Assembly: GCF_024346355.1 (NCBI RefSeq)
Contig: NZ_JAGQCU010000009.1
Coordinates: forward strand, 1 to 64,000
DNA: 64,000 nt
From: Cyanobium sp. ATX 6A2
GTDB lineage: Bacteria; Cyanobacteriota; Cyanobacteriia; PCC-6307; Cyanobiaceae
Direction: 5' to 3'
The notes under the pieces were generated by a model, which saw nothing but the letters and a program-made list of their open reading frames with translations, made no database searches and had not been told where the DNA came from. This document shows positions 7,490 through 16,615 of this stretch, one piece after another (the stretch's first letter is position 1; each line of letters opens with the position of its first letter). The translations under genes and the position numbers were made by a program.

Positions 7490-7506
7490 AGGCGTTCAGG
7501 CCCCGT

Positions 7507-8823
7507 TCAGGCCACCGCCGCGAAGCTCTCGCGGAAGGCGGCGATGGTGGCGTCGATGTCCTGGTCGGAATGGGCCAGGGAGGTGAACCCGGCCTCGAAG
7601 GCACTGGGAGCGAGGTACACACCGCGCTCGAGCATGGCGCGGTGCAGCTTGCCGAAGCGGGCCGCGTCGGCGGCCTTGGCCTCCTCGAAGTTGTGCACCG
7701 GACCCTCGCAGAGGAAGAAGCCGAACATGGCGCTGATCGAGCCACCGCAGATCGGCAGCCCGGCCCCGCGGGCGGTCTCCAGGATGCCGGCCACGAGGCG
7801 CTTGGTGATCGCCTCAAGGCGCTCGTAGGTGCCGGGGCGCTGGAGCAGCTCGAGGGTCTTGATGCCGGCGGTCATGGCGAGCGGGTTGCCGCTCAGGGTG
7901 CCGGCCTGATACATCGGCCCGGCCGGCGCCACCATGGCCATGATGTCGGCCCGGCCGCCGTAGGCACCCACTGGCAGGCCGCCGCCGATCACCTTGCCCA
8001 TGGTGGTGAGGTCGGGGGTCACGCCGAACTTCGCCTGGGCGCCGCCGTAGCTGATGCGGAAGCCGGTCATCACCTCGTCGAACACCAGCAGGGCGCCGTG
8101 CTCCTTGGTGACCTCACGGATGCCCTCGAGGAAGCCCGGCACCGGGGTGATGAAACCGGCGTTGCCCACCACCGGCTCGAGGATCACGCCGGCGATCTCA
8201 CCGGGGTTTTCGGCGAACAGCCGCTTCACCGCCTCCAGGTCGTTGTAGGGCGCGGTGAGGGTGGCGGCGGCGGTGCTGCGCGGCACGCCCGGTGAGTCGG
8301 GCAGCCCCAGGGTGGCCACCCCGGAGCCGGCCTTCACCAGGAACATATCGGCGTGGCCGTGGTAGCAGCCCTCGAACTTGATGATCTTCTCCCGTTTGGT
8401 GAAGGCGCGCATCAGCCGCAGCACCGACATGCAGGCCTCGGTGCCGCTGTTCACGAAGCGCACCATCTGCACGCTCGGCACCGCCTCGATCACCAGCTCC
8501 GCCAGCCGGTTCTCGAGCTCGCAGGGGGCGCCGAAACTGGTACCGCGATCGAGCGCCTCGTGCAGGGCGGAAATCACCTCGGGGTGGGAGTGGCCGCAGA
8601 TCGCCGGGCCCCAGCTGCCCACGTAATCGATGTAGCGGTTGCCGTCCACGTCCCAGGCGTAGGCGCCCTTCACCCGCTCGAACACGATCGGATTGCCCCC
8701 CACCGAGCGGAAGGCCCGCACCGGTGAGCTCACTCCCCCGGGCATCAGCTTCTGGGCGGCGCTGAAGAGCTCCTGGGATCGGGTCGTGTTCAAGGCGTGG
8801 GCCGAAACGGGTGCCGAAGTCAA
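7507..8823 (-). CDS. hemL: glutamate-1-semialdehyde 2,1-aminomutase
   Basis: 438 residues, full length. It converts glutamate-1-semialdehyde to 5-aminolevulinate, the committed precursor of chlorophyll, haem and bilins via the C5 pathway. Signatures: [13 protein letters not shown] at the start, [27 protein letters not shown], and the PLP lysine K277 in [13 protein letters not shown] start. Divergent from glcD across 94 bp, with the Nramp-like gene immediately downstream. Confidence 0.97.
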   Translation of the reverse strand: MTSAPVSAHALNTTRSQELFSAAQKLMPGGVSSPVRAFRSVGGNPIVFERVKGAYAWDVDGNRYIDYVGSWGPAICGHSHPEVISALHEALDRGTSFGAPCELENRLAELVIEAVPSVQMVRFVNSGTEACMSVLRLMRAFTKREKIIKFEGCYHGHADMFLVKAGSGVATLGLPDSPGVPRSTAAATLTAPYNDLEAVKRLFAENPGEIAGVILEPVVGNAGFITPVPGFLEGIREVTKEHGALLVFDEVMTGFRISYGGAQAKFGVTPDLTTMGKVIGGGLPVGAYGGRADIMAMVAPAGPMYQAGTLSGNPLAMTAGIKTLELLQRPGTYERLEAITKRLVAGILETARGAGLPICGGSISAMFGFFLCEGPVHNFEEAKAADAARFGKLHRAMLERGVYLAPSAFEAGFTSLAHSDQDIDATIAAFRESFAAVA

Positions 8824-8917
8824 AGGGATTCCGCTGGCGAAGGAAAACCGCTAACCATCCTGACCCAGAACCGACCCGGCCGCCGGCCACAGGAGCAGAC
8901 TTGATCCACACGCGCAT

Positions 8918-10411
8918 GTGCAGGCCGTGAATCACGACTGGGCGGCCCTGGAGCGCGGCCTGCGCCGGCTGCTGCCCGGCCGGGCGGTGGTGGCGGCCCG
9001 TCAGGAGCTGCTCACCTACGACTGCGACGGCCTCACCCTCAACCGCCACCAGCCGCCCCTAGTGGTGCTGCCGGAAACCACTGCGCAGGTGGCCGCTGTG
9101 CTGCGGCTCTGCCACGAGCGCGGCGTGCCCTTCGTGGCCCGGGGCAGCGGCACCGGCCTCTCCGGTGGTGCCGTGGCCGAGACCGAGGCCCTGGTGATCG
9201 CCACCAGCCGCATGCGCCGGGTGCTGGAGCTCGACCTGGAGAACCGGCGGGTGGTGGTGCAACCGGGGGTGATCAACAGCTGGGTGACCCGGGCCGTGGC
9301 CGGCGACGGCTTCTATTACGCCCCCGATCCCTCCAGCCAGGTGGCCTGCAGCATCGGCGGCAACGTGGCCGAGAATTCCGGGGGCGTGCACTGCCTCAAG
9401 TACGGCGTCACCAGCAACCATGTGCTGGCCCTGGAGGTGGTGCTGCCCGATGGCACCGTCACCACCCTGGGCAGCGGCCTCGACGAATCCCCCGAACTCG
9501 ATCTGCGCGGGGCGTTCATCGGCAGTGAAGGCACCCTGGGCATCGCCACCGCCATCACCCTGCGGCTGCTGCGGGCGCCCCAGAGCGTGGCCGTGCTGCT
9601 GGCCGACTTCAGCTCCATGGAGGCGGCCGGTGAGGCGGTGCGGCTGGTGACCGCCGCCGGCGTGCTGCCCGCCGGCATGGAAATGATGGACCGGCTCACG
9701 ATCGAGGCCGTCAACGACTACCTCCGGGGCGTCGAGGGGTTCGAGGAGTACCCCGCCGATGCGGCGGCGGTGCTGCTGATCGAGCTCGACGGCCAGGAGC
9801 GGGAGGTGGTGGCCGCCGCCGAGCTGGCTGCCGGGCTCTGCCGCGAGGCCGGCGCCCGGCAGGTGCGCCAGGCCTGGGAGGAGGACGAGCGCGCCCTGCT
9901 CTGGAAGGGCCGCAAGTCGGCGATCTCGGCCCTGGGCCGCCGCTTCCCCAGCTACTACCTCCAGGACGGCGTGGTGCCGCGCAGCGCCCTGCCGCGGGTG
10001 CTGGCGGCCATCGAGGCGCTCAGCGAGCGCTTCGGCCTGCCGGTGGCCAACGTGTTCCACGCCGGCGACGGCAACCTCCACCCGCTGATCCTCTACCGCG
10101 ACGGCGAGGCCGGCGTGCGCGAGCGGGTGCAGGAGCTGGGGGCCGAGATCCTGCGTCTGTGCGTGGACGCCGGCGGCAGCATCACCGGCGAGCACGGGGT
10201 GGGCAGCGACAAGCGCTGCTACCTCGACTGGATGTACGGCCCCGACGATCTGGCCACGATGCAGCTGCTGCGCAATGCCTTCGATCCGCTGCGCCGCGCC
10301 AATCCCGGCAAGATCTTCCCCACCCCGCGCAGCTGCGGCGAGTCCGCCCGGCGGGTGCAGGTGCTGAGGGCCGAGGGGGTGCAGCTGCCCGCTGAGGCGG
10401 TGGTGTTCTAG
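8918..10411 (+). CDS. glcD: glycolate oxidase/dehydrogenase subunit GlcD (FAD)
   Basis: 497 residues of the FAD-linked oxidase family. It oxidises glycolate (or D-lactate) in cyanobacterial photorespiration. Seen: the PCMH FAD domain with ARGSGTGLSGGAV and DPSSQVACSIGGNVAENSGG, then a C-terminal catalytic half with NVFHAGDGNLHP and GEHGVGSDKR. The start is GTG 8918 or GTG 8927. glcE and glcF are not in the window. Divergent promoter region shared with hemL. Confidence 0.9.
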   Translation: MQAVNHDWAALERGLRRLLPGRAVVAARQELLTYDCDGLTLNRHQPPLVVLPETTAQVAAVLRLCHERGVPFVARGSGTGLSGGAVAETEALVIATSRMRRVLELDLENRRVVVQPGVINSWVTRAVAGDGFYYAPDPSSQVACSIGGNVAENSGGVHCLKYGVTSNHVLALEVVLPDGTVTTLGSGLDESPELDLRGAFIGSEGTLGIATAITLRLLRAPQSVAVLLADFSSMEAAGEAVRLVTAAGVLPAGMEMMDRLTIEAVNDYLRGVEGFEEYPADAAAVLLIELDGQEREVVAAAELAAGLCREAGARQVRQAWEEDERALLWKGRKSAISALGRRFPSYYLQDGVVPRSALPRVLAAIEALSERFGLPVANVFHAGDGNLHPLILYRDGEAGVRERVQELGAEILRLCVDAGGSITGEHGVGSDKRCYLDWMYGPDDLATMQLLRNAFDPLRRANPGKIFPTPRSCGESARRVQVLRAEGVQLPAEAVVF

Positions 10412-10467
10412 GGACGCCCGACGGCTGCACCGCGGGGTGGTTCATTCGCGATGGCCCCTCGCAGTGG

Positions 10468-12132
10468 TCACTTCGGATCGGGATAGTCCCTGCGGAATGC
10501 ATCGATGGCATCCACAAGTTTCGGGGTGGAACGTCCGCTGATCATGAAGAGCTTGAACCTCTCATCTTTGCTCAGATACTCAGCGTAGGACGAGCGAAGA
10601 TAGGGTTTGTAGCTGTTGTTCTGACGCAGATAGACCTCGAAGAAGGGTAAGGCCACACCCTTCATGTAGTTGCTGATGACGCCCTGGCTGGGCAGGGTGA
10701 TGTCTGTCATCGATTCGATGGCATCCTTGATGCCGGGGTCGATCTGGGTGAAATTCACGTGGGCCTGACCCTGCACGATCAGCCAGTATTTGTCGGGAGC
10801 AGTCAGCCAGGTGAACGACGCGGCTTGCTCCAGTGCCGGCGGCGTTGCCGGGTCGTAGCTGCCCGAGGCCATCACCACAGGCACCTTGATGGTGCTGATC
10901 CCCTTCCTGCCGAAGATGCTGCGGTTCACCGGATTGGCCGCGAACACTGCGGCGGTGCGGCTGTCCTGAAGGTTGGTGAGCTGCTCCGGGGGGAGCCTCA
11001 GGGCCTGGCACTGGAGCAGAAGTGACACGTTCAGGCCCCCGAACGGGCGCTCACACTCCTTCTTGAGGTAGGCCAGATCCACCGTGGCTCCACCCAGGGC
11101 CAGCACGGTGTATCCGCCGAAGGAATGGCCGACCAAAGCAACCCTCGTCAGGTCCAGCTTGCCGCTGAACTGGCCGGCATTGCGGCGCTCAAGCTCGTCG
11201 ATGACGAAGCTGATGTCCTTGGGGCGATTCGAGAAGTCGTTGATATCGAAGATGTCTTTGTGCAGACCCTTCAGCATCTCCTTGAGCCAGATGGCATCAC
11301 TGCCTGGGTGTTGCGGTGCAGCCACCACGTAGCCATGGGAGGCCAGCTGCCTCATGGCCTCCGAGAAATCCTCCGGCCTCGATGCCAGGCCATGGGAGAA
11401 AACGATCACGGGCAGCTTGCCCTCTGGCGGGTTCCTGGGGCTGTAGACGTCAACGTAGAAGGAGCGGTTGCGCCTGCTGTCCGTCAGGTTCCAGACCTCC
11501 TTGGTCACCGCCAGAGTGCCTGGCTTGCGCAGATCCGCCATGGCGGAGAAGTCGGCTGGCGCATCCCCCTTCGCTTCTTCTGCGGTGAGCTGGCTCATCA
11601 CGGAATCGAGCCGTTCGGTGGCTGCGATCACCCGTTTGGTGGCCTGTTCGGTGGCGAGAACTTTCTCCCCGTGGATCTGAACGTTGGCAGGCAGCTGCTC
11701 CAGCACCGACAGCAGGCTGAGGCCATCATCGGAGAACGCCGCATTCACCAGTGCGGCGCGAAGAATGCTCATCCCGTTGCCGCCGCGGAGCATGGTGATG
11801 GCTTTGCCCAGCCGCTCGAGGGTGTCTTCGCCGATATCGCTGTTGAAGAATCGCGAGACGACCAGGGGGTCGACGTCTGCCTTTTCCGTCAGGGCTTTGC
11901 GCAGACGTGGGTAGTCCTCTGGTTTGACGAGAGCCAGAAAGAAGGCCAGATCCTCTTCAACCGTGCCGTCTTCGGCGAATTTCTGCAGGGAGCTGACCTT
12001 CAGCGAACGAATCAGCGGTCCATAGGAGAAGGACAGCGTTTCGGAGGCGCGGGCGGGCTGGCCGGCCAGGACGGCCGCACTGCTCAGGACGAGACAGAGC
12101 CCCAGCGCCTTGTGGGCCAACTGTCTACCCAT
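10468..12132 (-). CDS. secreted alpha/beta hydrolase with DUF1400 domain
   Basis: 554 residues: signal peptide (LGLCLVLSSAAVLA ... ARA), then a DUF1400 region (SYGPLIRSLKVSSLQKFAEDG and following) common in cyanobacterial lipase-like proteins, then an alpha/beta hydrolase. VIVFSHGLASRPEDF is the oxyanion region, GHSFGG carries the nucleophile Ser, and the late QGQAHVNF supplies a candidate His. PAF-acetylhydrolase/dienelactone-hydrolase-like; the substrate is unknown. The ATG of MGRQL is preferred because AAGG lies about 10 nt upstream; a start 30 nt earlier is possible. Confidence 0.82.
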   Translation of the reverse strand: MGRQLAHKALGLCLVLSSAAVLAGQPARASETLSFSYGPLIRSLKVSSLQKFAEDGTVEEDLAFFLALVKPEDYPRLRKALTEKADVDPLVVSRFFNSDIGEDTLERLGKAITMLRGGNGMSILRAALVNAAFSDDGLSLLSVLEQLPANVQIHGEKVLATEQATKRVIAATERLDSVMSQLTAEEAKGDAPADFSAMADLRKPGTLAVTKEVWNLTDSRRNRSFYVDVYSPRNPPEGKLPVIVFSHGLASRPEDFSEAMRQLASHGYVVAAPQHPGSDAIWLKEMLKGLHKDIFDINDFSNRPKDISFVIDELERRNAGQFSGKLDLTRVALVGHSFGGYTVLALGGATVDLAYLKKECERPFGGLNVSLLLQCQALRLPPEQLTNLQDSRTAAVFAANPVNRSIFGRKGISTIKVPVVMASGSYDPATPPALEQAASFTWLTAPDKYWLIVQGQAHVNFTQIDPGIKDAIESMTDITLPSQGVISNYMKGVALPFFEVYLRQNNSYKPYLRSSYAEYLSKDERFKLFMISGRSTPKLVDAIDAFRRDYPDPK

Positions 12133-12304
12133 TGCCGAAACCTTGTGGAACCGCAGGCGCATTGATGGGCTGATCCGATCACAGGAAACACTACTGATTC
12201 ACGCCTCATGCACCCTTCTGGATCAGGGGGATTCGTGAGGTTTGAAGCCGGTGCTCTGCCGCGGCGCTCCGGCTGGCCCGCGCGGGCGGGACTCAGCCAA
12301 GCTG

Positions 12305-13123
12305 CTAATCCTCCTCTTCATCGTCGGGAGGCCAGGCCAGGTTCACCGCCACCGGCGCGTGGTCGCTGGGCTGGGGGTTGCCGCGGGTGGCCTTGTGGAT
12401 CACACAGCCGGTGGCCAGCTCCAGGAGCTCCCGATCGAGATAGATGTGGTCGATGCGCCAGCCCTGGTCGCGGTCCCAGGCGCCGCTGCGGTAGTCCCAC
12501 CAGCTCCAGTGGCCGCTGGCCGGCTCGAAGGTGCGGAACACGTCGTGCAGGCGCTCCCCCAGCAGCTGCCGCAGGGCCTGGCGCTCCGCTTCGCTGGCCA
12601 TGATTCCGCCGGTCTGCCGCTGCGGTTCGCTCAGATCGCGGTCCTCCGGGCCGATGTTAAAGTCGCCCAGCATGCACAGCAGATCGCCCTGGCGCTCCTG
12701 TACGGCCAGGTAGCGCTCCAGGCAGGCCAGCCACTCCAGCTTGTAGGCGTATTTGTCGCTGGTCACGGCACTGCCGTTGGGCACGTAGAGGTTGAGCACC
12801 CGCACCCCCTCGATCAGGGCGCTGATCACCCGCTTCTGCTCGCTCAGTCGGGTGGCCTGCGCATCGGCGGGCAACAGGGCATCGAGTCCGATCTGCACGT
12901 CCGCCAGGGGCGGACGGCTCACGATCGCCACGCCGTTGTAGGCCTTCTGCCCACTGATGGCGCAGCTGTAGCCCAGGGCCTCAAAGGCCTCCCTGGGGAA
13001 CAGGGCGTCGTCCACCTTGGTTTCCTGGAGGCAGAGCACCTCGGGCTGCTCCCGCTCCAGCCAGGCCAGCACCTGGCTCAGGCGCGTGCGCACCGAATTC
13101 ACGTTCCAGCTGGAGATGCGCAT
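12305..13123 (-). CDS. xthA: exodeoxyribonuclease III
   Basis: 272 residues, standard length. AP endonuclease and 3'-5' exonuclease in base-excision repair. Motifs in order: RISSWNVNSVR, LCLQETK (metal Glu), YNGVAIVS, NLYVPNGS, LGDFNI, WRIDHIYL and the final SDHAPV (catalytic Asp-His). The start is the ATG of MRISSWN. The 53-bp gap to the next gene, which is divergent, must contain both promoters. Confidence 0.96.
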   Translation of the reverse strand: MRISSWNVNSVRTRLSQVLAWLEREQPEVLCLQETKVDDALFPREAFEALGYSCAISGQKAYNGVAIVSRPPLADVQIGLDALLPADAQATRLSEQKRVISALIEGVRVLNLYVPNGSAVTSDKYAYKLEWLACLERYLAVQERQGDLLCMLGDFNIGPEDRDLSEPQRQTGGIMASEAERQALRQLLGERLHDVFRTFEPASGHWSWWDYRSGAWDRDQGWRIDHIYLDRELLELATGCVIHKATRGNPQPSDHAPVAVNLAWPPDDEEED

Positions 13124-13176
13124 GGCCCCACCCTGAGCGCCCTTAGCATGCAACCCAGCTGAGCTGAGGACTTGCC

Positions 13177-13542
13177 ATGGACGCCATACCCCCACGCTCA
13201 CCGGCAGAGGACTGCCCAGCTGCACGGCCCTCGGCTCTGCTGCTGGCGGCCCTGGTGCTGGGCCCACTGGCGCTGAGCGAAGCGCGGGCCCAGCAGGCGG
13301 GCTTCGGGCAGACGATCAACTCCCCCCAGCAGGAGCGGATGCTCGACGAGGGCAGTGGGGCCGGCCCCGGCAGCAACATTCTCGATGCCACCAATCCGAT
13401 TGAGCTGATGAACCGCATCCGGCGGGCCACGGCGCTGGACAACGCCACCCCTCCCCGCGACGCCATCGACGCGGCCCTCAGGGATTTTGATGCGGCTCCC
13501 CAGCCGGCGACGCCGGGTTCTTCGCTGATTCAGGCTCCCTGA
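13177..13542 (+). CDS. small secreted protein of unknown function
   Basis: 121 residues with an N-terminal signal sequence (ALLLAALVLGPLALSEARAQ) and a mature part of about 80 residues rich in Asn, Pro, Asp, with NPIELMNRIRRATALDN as the only regular segment. No known domain recognised. The 3' end overlaps the convergent TPR gene by 65 bp. The signal peptide, clear ATG start and codon pattern support a real gene. Confidence 0.7.
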   Translation: MDAIPPRSPAEDCPAARPSALLLAALVLGPLALSEARAQQAGFGQTINSPQQERMLDEGSGAGPGSNILDATNPIELMNRIRRATALDNATPPRDAIDAALRDFDAAPQPATPGSSLIQAP

Positions 13543-14332
13543 GGGCTTCCAGGCCCCAGGCGGCCGCCAGGCGATCGAGCTGTTCCTGCTGCCTCGGATC
13601 GCTCTGGCGGCTGCGGGCTTCGGCCAGGGTTTCCTGGGCCGCCGTGCGCTTTCCCTGGCTGTGTTGCAACAGGGCCCGGGCCAGCAGGGGCCGGGAATCG
13701 GCGGGGAAGATGGTGGTCAGCCGGATCAGCTGCGCCTCCGCCGGACCACTCTGGCCCATCTGCTCGAGCACATTGGCCAGCAGCAGGCCGATGGGCAGTG
13801 CTTCCGGCCTGAGCTCGGGGGCGATGGCGCGCTGCAGGGCCGCCTCCAGCTGGCTGCGGGCCTCGGCGCCGCGGCCGCTCTCCAGCTGCAGCAGGGCCAT
13901 CAGCTGCAGCGCCTCCACCTGGTCGGGCCGCTGGCTCAACAGCTGACGCAGCTCCCGCTCGGCGCCCGCCGGGTCGTCCTGATCGCGGCGCAGCTCCGCC
14001 AGCAGCAGCCGCAACGACCAGCGCTGGGGGTCTTGATCCGCCAGCCGCTCCAGCAGCGCCGTGGCCTCCGCCTGCCGGTTGAGCGCCACCAGCAGCTCCA
14101 GCAGCCGCTGCTGTTCCTCGGCGCTGGCCTCGCCATCCTCCAGGCGGCGGCGCAGGTCGCTCGCCTGGTTCTCCAGGGCCGGCACGGCACCACCCGCGGC
14201 GCCCGCGAGCTGGCGCTGGCCCAGCCACCAGCCCGCTCCCAGGCACACGGCGGCCAGGCCGGCGGCGGCCAGGGCCAGCCCCAGGGGCCGGGCAGCCAGG
14301 GGCCGGGCAGTTCGTTTGGCGGGGCTGGGCAT
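13478..14332 (-). CDS. membrane-anchored TPR-repeat protein
   Basis: 284 residues: one N-terminal membrane segment (LGLALAAAGLAAVCLGAGWW), a short coiled-coil stretch (LENQASDLRRRLEDGEAS), then about five tetratricopeptide-like helical repeats (for example LLELLVALNRQAEATALLERL). Likely a periplasm- or lumen-facing scaffold; the partner is unknown. ATG start; its stop lies inside the convergent small secreted gene. Confidence 0.75.
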   Translation of the reverse strand: MPSPAKRTARPLAARPLGLALAAAGLAAVCLGAGWWLGQRQLAGAAGGAVPALENQASDLRRRLEDGEASAEEQQRLLELLVALNRQAEATALLERLADQDPQRWSLRLLLAELRRDQDDPAGAERELRQLLSQRPDQVEALQLMALLQLESGRGAEARSQLEAALQRAIAPELRPEALPIGLLLANVLEQMGQSGPAEAQLIRLTTIFPADSRPLLARALLQHSQGKRTAAQETLAEARSRQSDPRQQEQLDRLAAAWGLEALREPESAKNPASPAGEPHQNP

Positions 14333-14399
14333 CGACGCGCAGGCGAGCCAGAGCTGGCGAGTCTGCCTCGGCCCAGGCGGCCGCCATTACATTGGCGGC

Positions 14400-15245
14400 A
14401 TGCGCGACCATCCCATCCCGCCGGTCACCGAACCGCAGCAGTACCGGGCCATCGGTGTGGTGCGTGGCGTCTATGTGCCCGCCGATCCCGAGCAGCTCAC
14501 CCGCGGAGCGATCCACACCGCCGACGGCCAGGAGCTGGAGGCCGTGGTGCTGGGCCGGCTGCTGACGCTGATGCGCCGGCACCTCGACCTGGCCCAGCCC
14601 CACCTCTGGGTGGTGTATCCCCGCAGCCGCGAGGAGGGTGGCCTGCACCTGCAGATGGTGGGGATCTGGGAACCCAGCACCCTCGCCGCCGCGGAGCCCC
14701 CAGCTGACCCCGCGGAGCCTTCAGCCGCCTCCGCGCAGGGCGAGGCCGCCGAACCCACCAGCGCCGAAATCACCCTCCCCGAACCCACCAGCCCCGAACC
14801 CAGCGGCGGTGATGCCCTGCCCGAGGGTGACGACTACTTCTCGGTGCGCGGTGAGCTGGTGTTCACCAAACCGGAAAGTGGCGATCTGGTGGTGAAGGTG
14901 CGTCAGCTGCCCCGGGCCGACCAGCGCCCGGCCCCGTTCAAGTTGCAGCTGCGCGGCGAGGTGCCCCTCGCCCACCTGCGCCACTTCGTGTCGCTCGACC
15001 TGCGCCGCCAGGGGCAGACCCTCAGCGTGGAGGCAGTGGAGGTGCTCGCCCCGGTGGACAAGCGGGGCAGCCGCGGCGGCAAGGACCGGCCGAGCAAAGA
15101 CCGGTCCAGCAAAGATCGGCCCAGCAAAGACCGTTCCGGCAAGGAGCGCGGCCCCCGCCGTGACACCCCCAGGGACGGCCATCAGGGCGGGGATCGCCCC
15201 CAGCCCCAGGCTGCCCGCTCTGCCGTCGTGCGTCCCGGCCGCTGA
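14400..15245 (+). CDS. conserved cyanobacterial protein with KDR-repeat tail
   Basis: 281 residues in three parts: an N-terminal domain (YRAIGVVRGVYVPADPEQLTRG ... LWVVYP, about 1-90), an acidic Pro/Glu linker, and a second domain (YFSVRGELVFTKPE ... LRHFVSLDLRR). The tail holds repeated KDRPSKDRSSKDR-type units, highly basic and suited to RNA or membrane binding. No domain of known function is recognised. First gene of a tight run; DUF554 follows after 2 bp. Confidence 0.75.
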   Translation: MRDHPIPPVTEPQQYRAIGVVRGVYVPADPEQLTRGAIHTADGQELEAVVLGRLLTLMRRHLDLAQPHLWVVYPRSREEGGLHLQMVGIWEPSTLAAAEPPADPAEPSAASAQGEAAEPTSAEITLPEPTSPEPSGGDALPEGDDYFSVRGELVFTKPESGDLVVKVRQLPRADQRPAPFKLQLRGEVPLAHLRHFVSLDLRRQGQTLSVEAVEVLAPVDKRGSRGGKDRPSKDRSSKDRPSKDRSGKERGPRRDTPRDGHQGGDRPQPQAARSAVVRPGR

Positions 15246-15247
15246 CC

Positions 15248-15973
15248 ATGGCCCTCTGGGAGGCCACCAGCGGCACCTGGATCAACCTTCTGGCCGTGGC
15301 CGCCGGCACCCTGGTGGGTGCCGGCCTGGGCGCGCGCATCAGCCTCGACCTGGCCCAGCAATGGCGGCGCTGGCTGGGGGCGGTGACCCTGCTGCTGGCG
15401 GTGCAGATGGTTCAGCCGCTGTGGCAGCAGCGCCTGGGGCCGTTCCCGGCCGTGCTGCCGGCCCTGCTGGCCCTGGTGCTCGGGGTGAGCGCCGGTGAGG
15501 GCCTGGCCCTGGAACGCCGGCTGGGGGCCTGGCTGCACCGTTCCGGCACCCCGGCCCCGGGCTCCAGTCCCCACATTCTGGCCGGCAGCTTCGTGCTCTT
15601 CTGTCTGGGGCCGATGACCCTGGTGGGCTGCCTGCGCAACGGCGCCCTCGGGGATCCCGACCTGTTGCTGGTGAAGGCAGGCCTCGATGGCATCAGCTCC
15701 GCCCTGCTGGCGGCTGGTGTGGGTCTCACCCTGGCCTGGGTGCTGCTGCCCATGGCCGTGCTGCAGTTCAGTCTGTCCGGCCTGGGGATGCAGCTGGCCG
15801 GCGGCCTGGGCGACCCCATGGCCGCCCCCGCCGTGGCCTTCACCGCCGCCCTCGGCGGGCTGCTGGTGCTGAGCCTGGCCCTGGAGCTGCTGGAGCTGCC
15901 CCATCCCTCCAGCGTCAACGCCCTGCCGACCCTGCTGCTCGGCCCGCTGGTGGGCTGGGGGGTGCAGCCATGA
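15248..15973 (+). CDS. DUF554 membrane protein
   Basis: 241 residues, six to seven membrane segments: TWINLLAVAAGTLVGAGLG at the start, LVLGVSAGEGLALE, CLGPMTLVGCLRNG and GLDGISSALLA mark DUF554 (YqgA type). The function of the family is unknown; a transport role is commonly supposed. It overlaps the next gene by ATGA, so translation is coupled. Confidence 0.85.
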   Translation: MALWEATSGTWINLLAVAAGTLVGAGLGARISLDLAQQWRRWLGAVTLLLAVQMVQPLWQQRLGPFPAVLPALLALVLGVSAGEGLALERRLGAWLHRSGTPAPGSSPHILAGSFVLFCLGPMTLVGCLRNGALGDPDLLLVKAGLDGISSALLAAGVGLTLAWVLLPMAVLQFSLSGLGMQLAGGLGDPMAAPAVAFTAALGGLLVLSLALELLELPHPSSVNALPTLLLGPLVGWGVQP

Positions 15974-16614
15974 CCTCCCCCCTCGCCGCCGGGGTGGCGG
16001 TGGCCGTGATCACTCTGCTGGCGGTGGTCGGTCCGCTGCTGGGCCTCTCGACCGCCTGGATCGCCCTGCTGGCCGCCACCGCCCTGGGGGCTCTCACCGT
16101 GGATGCGGCCAGCTTCTCCGGCCGCGGCGGTCACCTGCTGGCCGAGGCCCTGCCCGGTGGCGAGGGTCGCCTGCGGCGCATCGCCGTGCACGAGGCCGGC
16201 CATGTGCTGGTGGCCGCCGAGCAGGGGCTGCCGGTGCGCCGGGTGCTGGTGGGCAGCCTGGCCTGCCTGCGGGCGGGCCAGGCGGTGGGCGGCAGCACGG
16301 AGTTCGACCCCCCGGAGCACGCCAAGCTGCCCCTGGAGGAGCTGCGCCGCTGGAGCCGGGTGCTGCAGGCCGGCATGGCCGCCGAGCAGGTGATCTACGG
16401 GGCCAGCGTGGGCGGCGCCGACGACCGGGCGCTGCTCGGCCGGATGTGGGGCCTCTCCGGCCACGATGTGGCCACCGCCCAGCGGGAACAGCGCCGGGCC
16501 CGCCGCGAGACCGATCAGCTGCTGCGCCGCCGCCAGCAGGAGCTGGAGGCCGAGGCCGCCCGCCTGCTGGCGGAGGCCCCCCGCCTGGGCCGGGTGAGTT
16601 TGCAGGAGGCCTGA
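15970..16614 (+). CDS. stand-alone M41/FtsH-type metallopeptidase-like membrane protein
   Basis: 214 residues: two N-terminal membrane segments (residues 8-50), then IAVHEAGHVLVAAEQGLPV, whose HEAGH is the zinc/catalytic motif of FtsH (M41) peptidases, then a helical domain with DDRALLGRM resembling the third-ligand region and a long charged C-terminal helix. There is no AAA+ ATPase domain, unlike FtsH (about 600 residues). It may be an ATP-independent peptidase or an FtsH partner. Coupled to DUF554 and, 1 bp later, to larC. Confidence 0.75.
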   Translation: MTSPLAAGVAVAVITLLAVVGPLLGLSTAWIALLAATALGALTVDAASFSGRGGHLLAEALPGGEGRLRRIAVHEAGHVLVAAEQGLPVRRVLVGSLACLRAGQAVGGSTEFDPPEHAKLPLEELRRWSRVLQAGMAAEQVIYGASVGGADDRALLGRMWGLSGHDVATAQREQRRARRETDQLLRRRQQELEAEAARLLAEAPRLGRVSLQEA

Positions 16615-16615
16615 G

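Noticed and set aside
15080-15150. Short tandem DNA repeat (AGCAAAGACCG-like units)
   Set aside because: Lies inside and in frame with the conserved gene and encodes its KDR-type basic tail, so it is a protein repeat rather than a separate element.
15970-16614. Annotation as FtsH protease
   Set aside because: No AAA+ ATPase domain, Walker motifs or normal length; only the HEAGH region and membrane anchors are shared.
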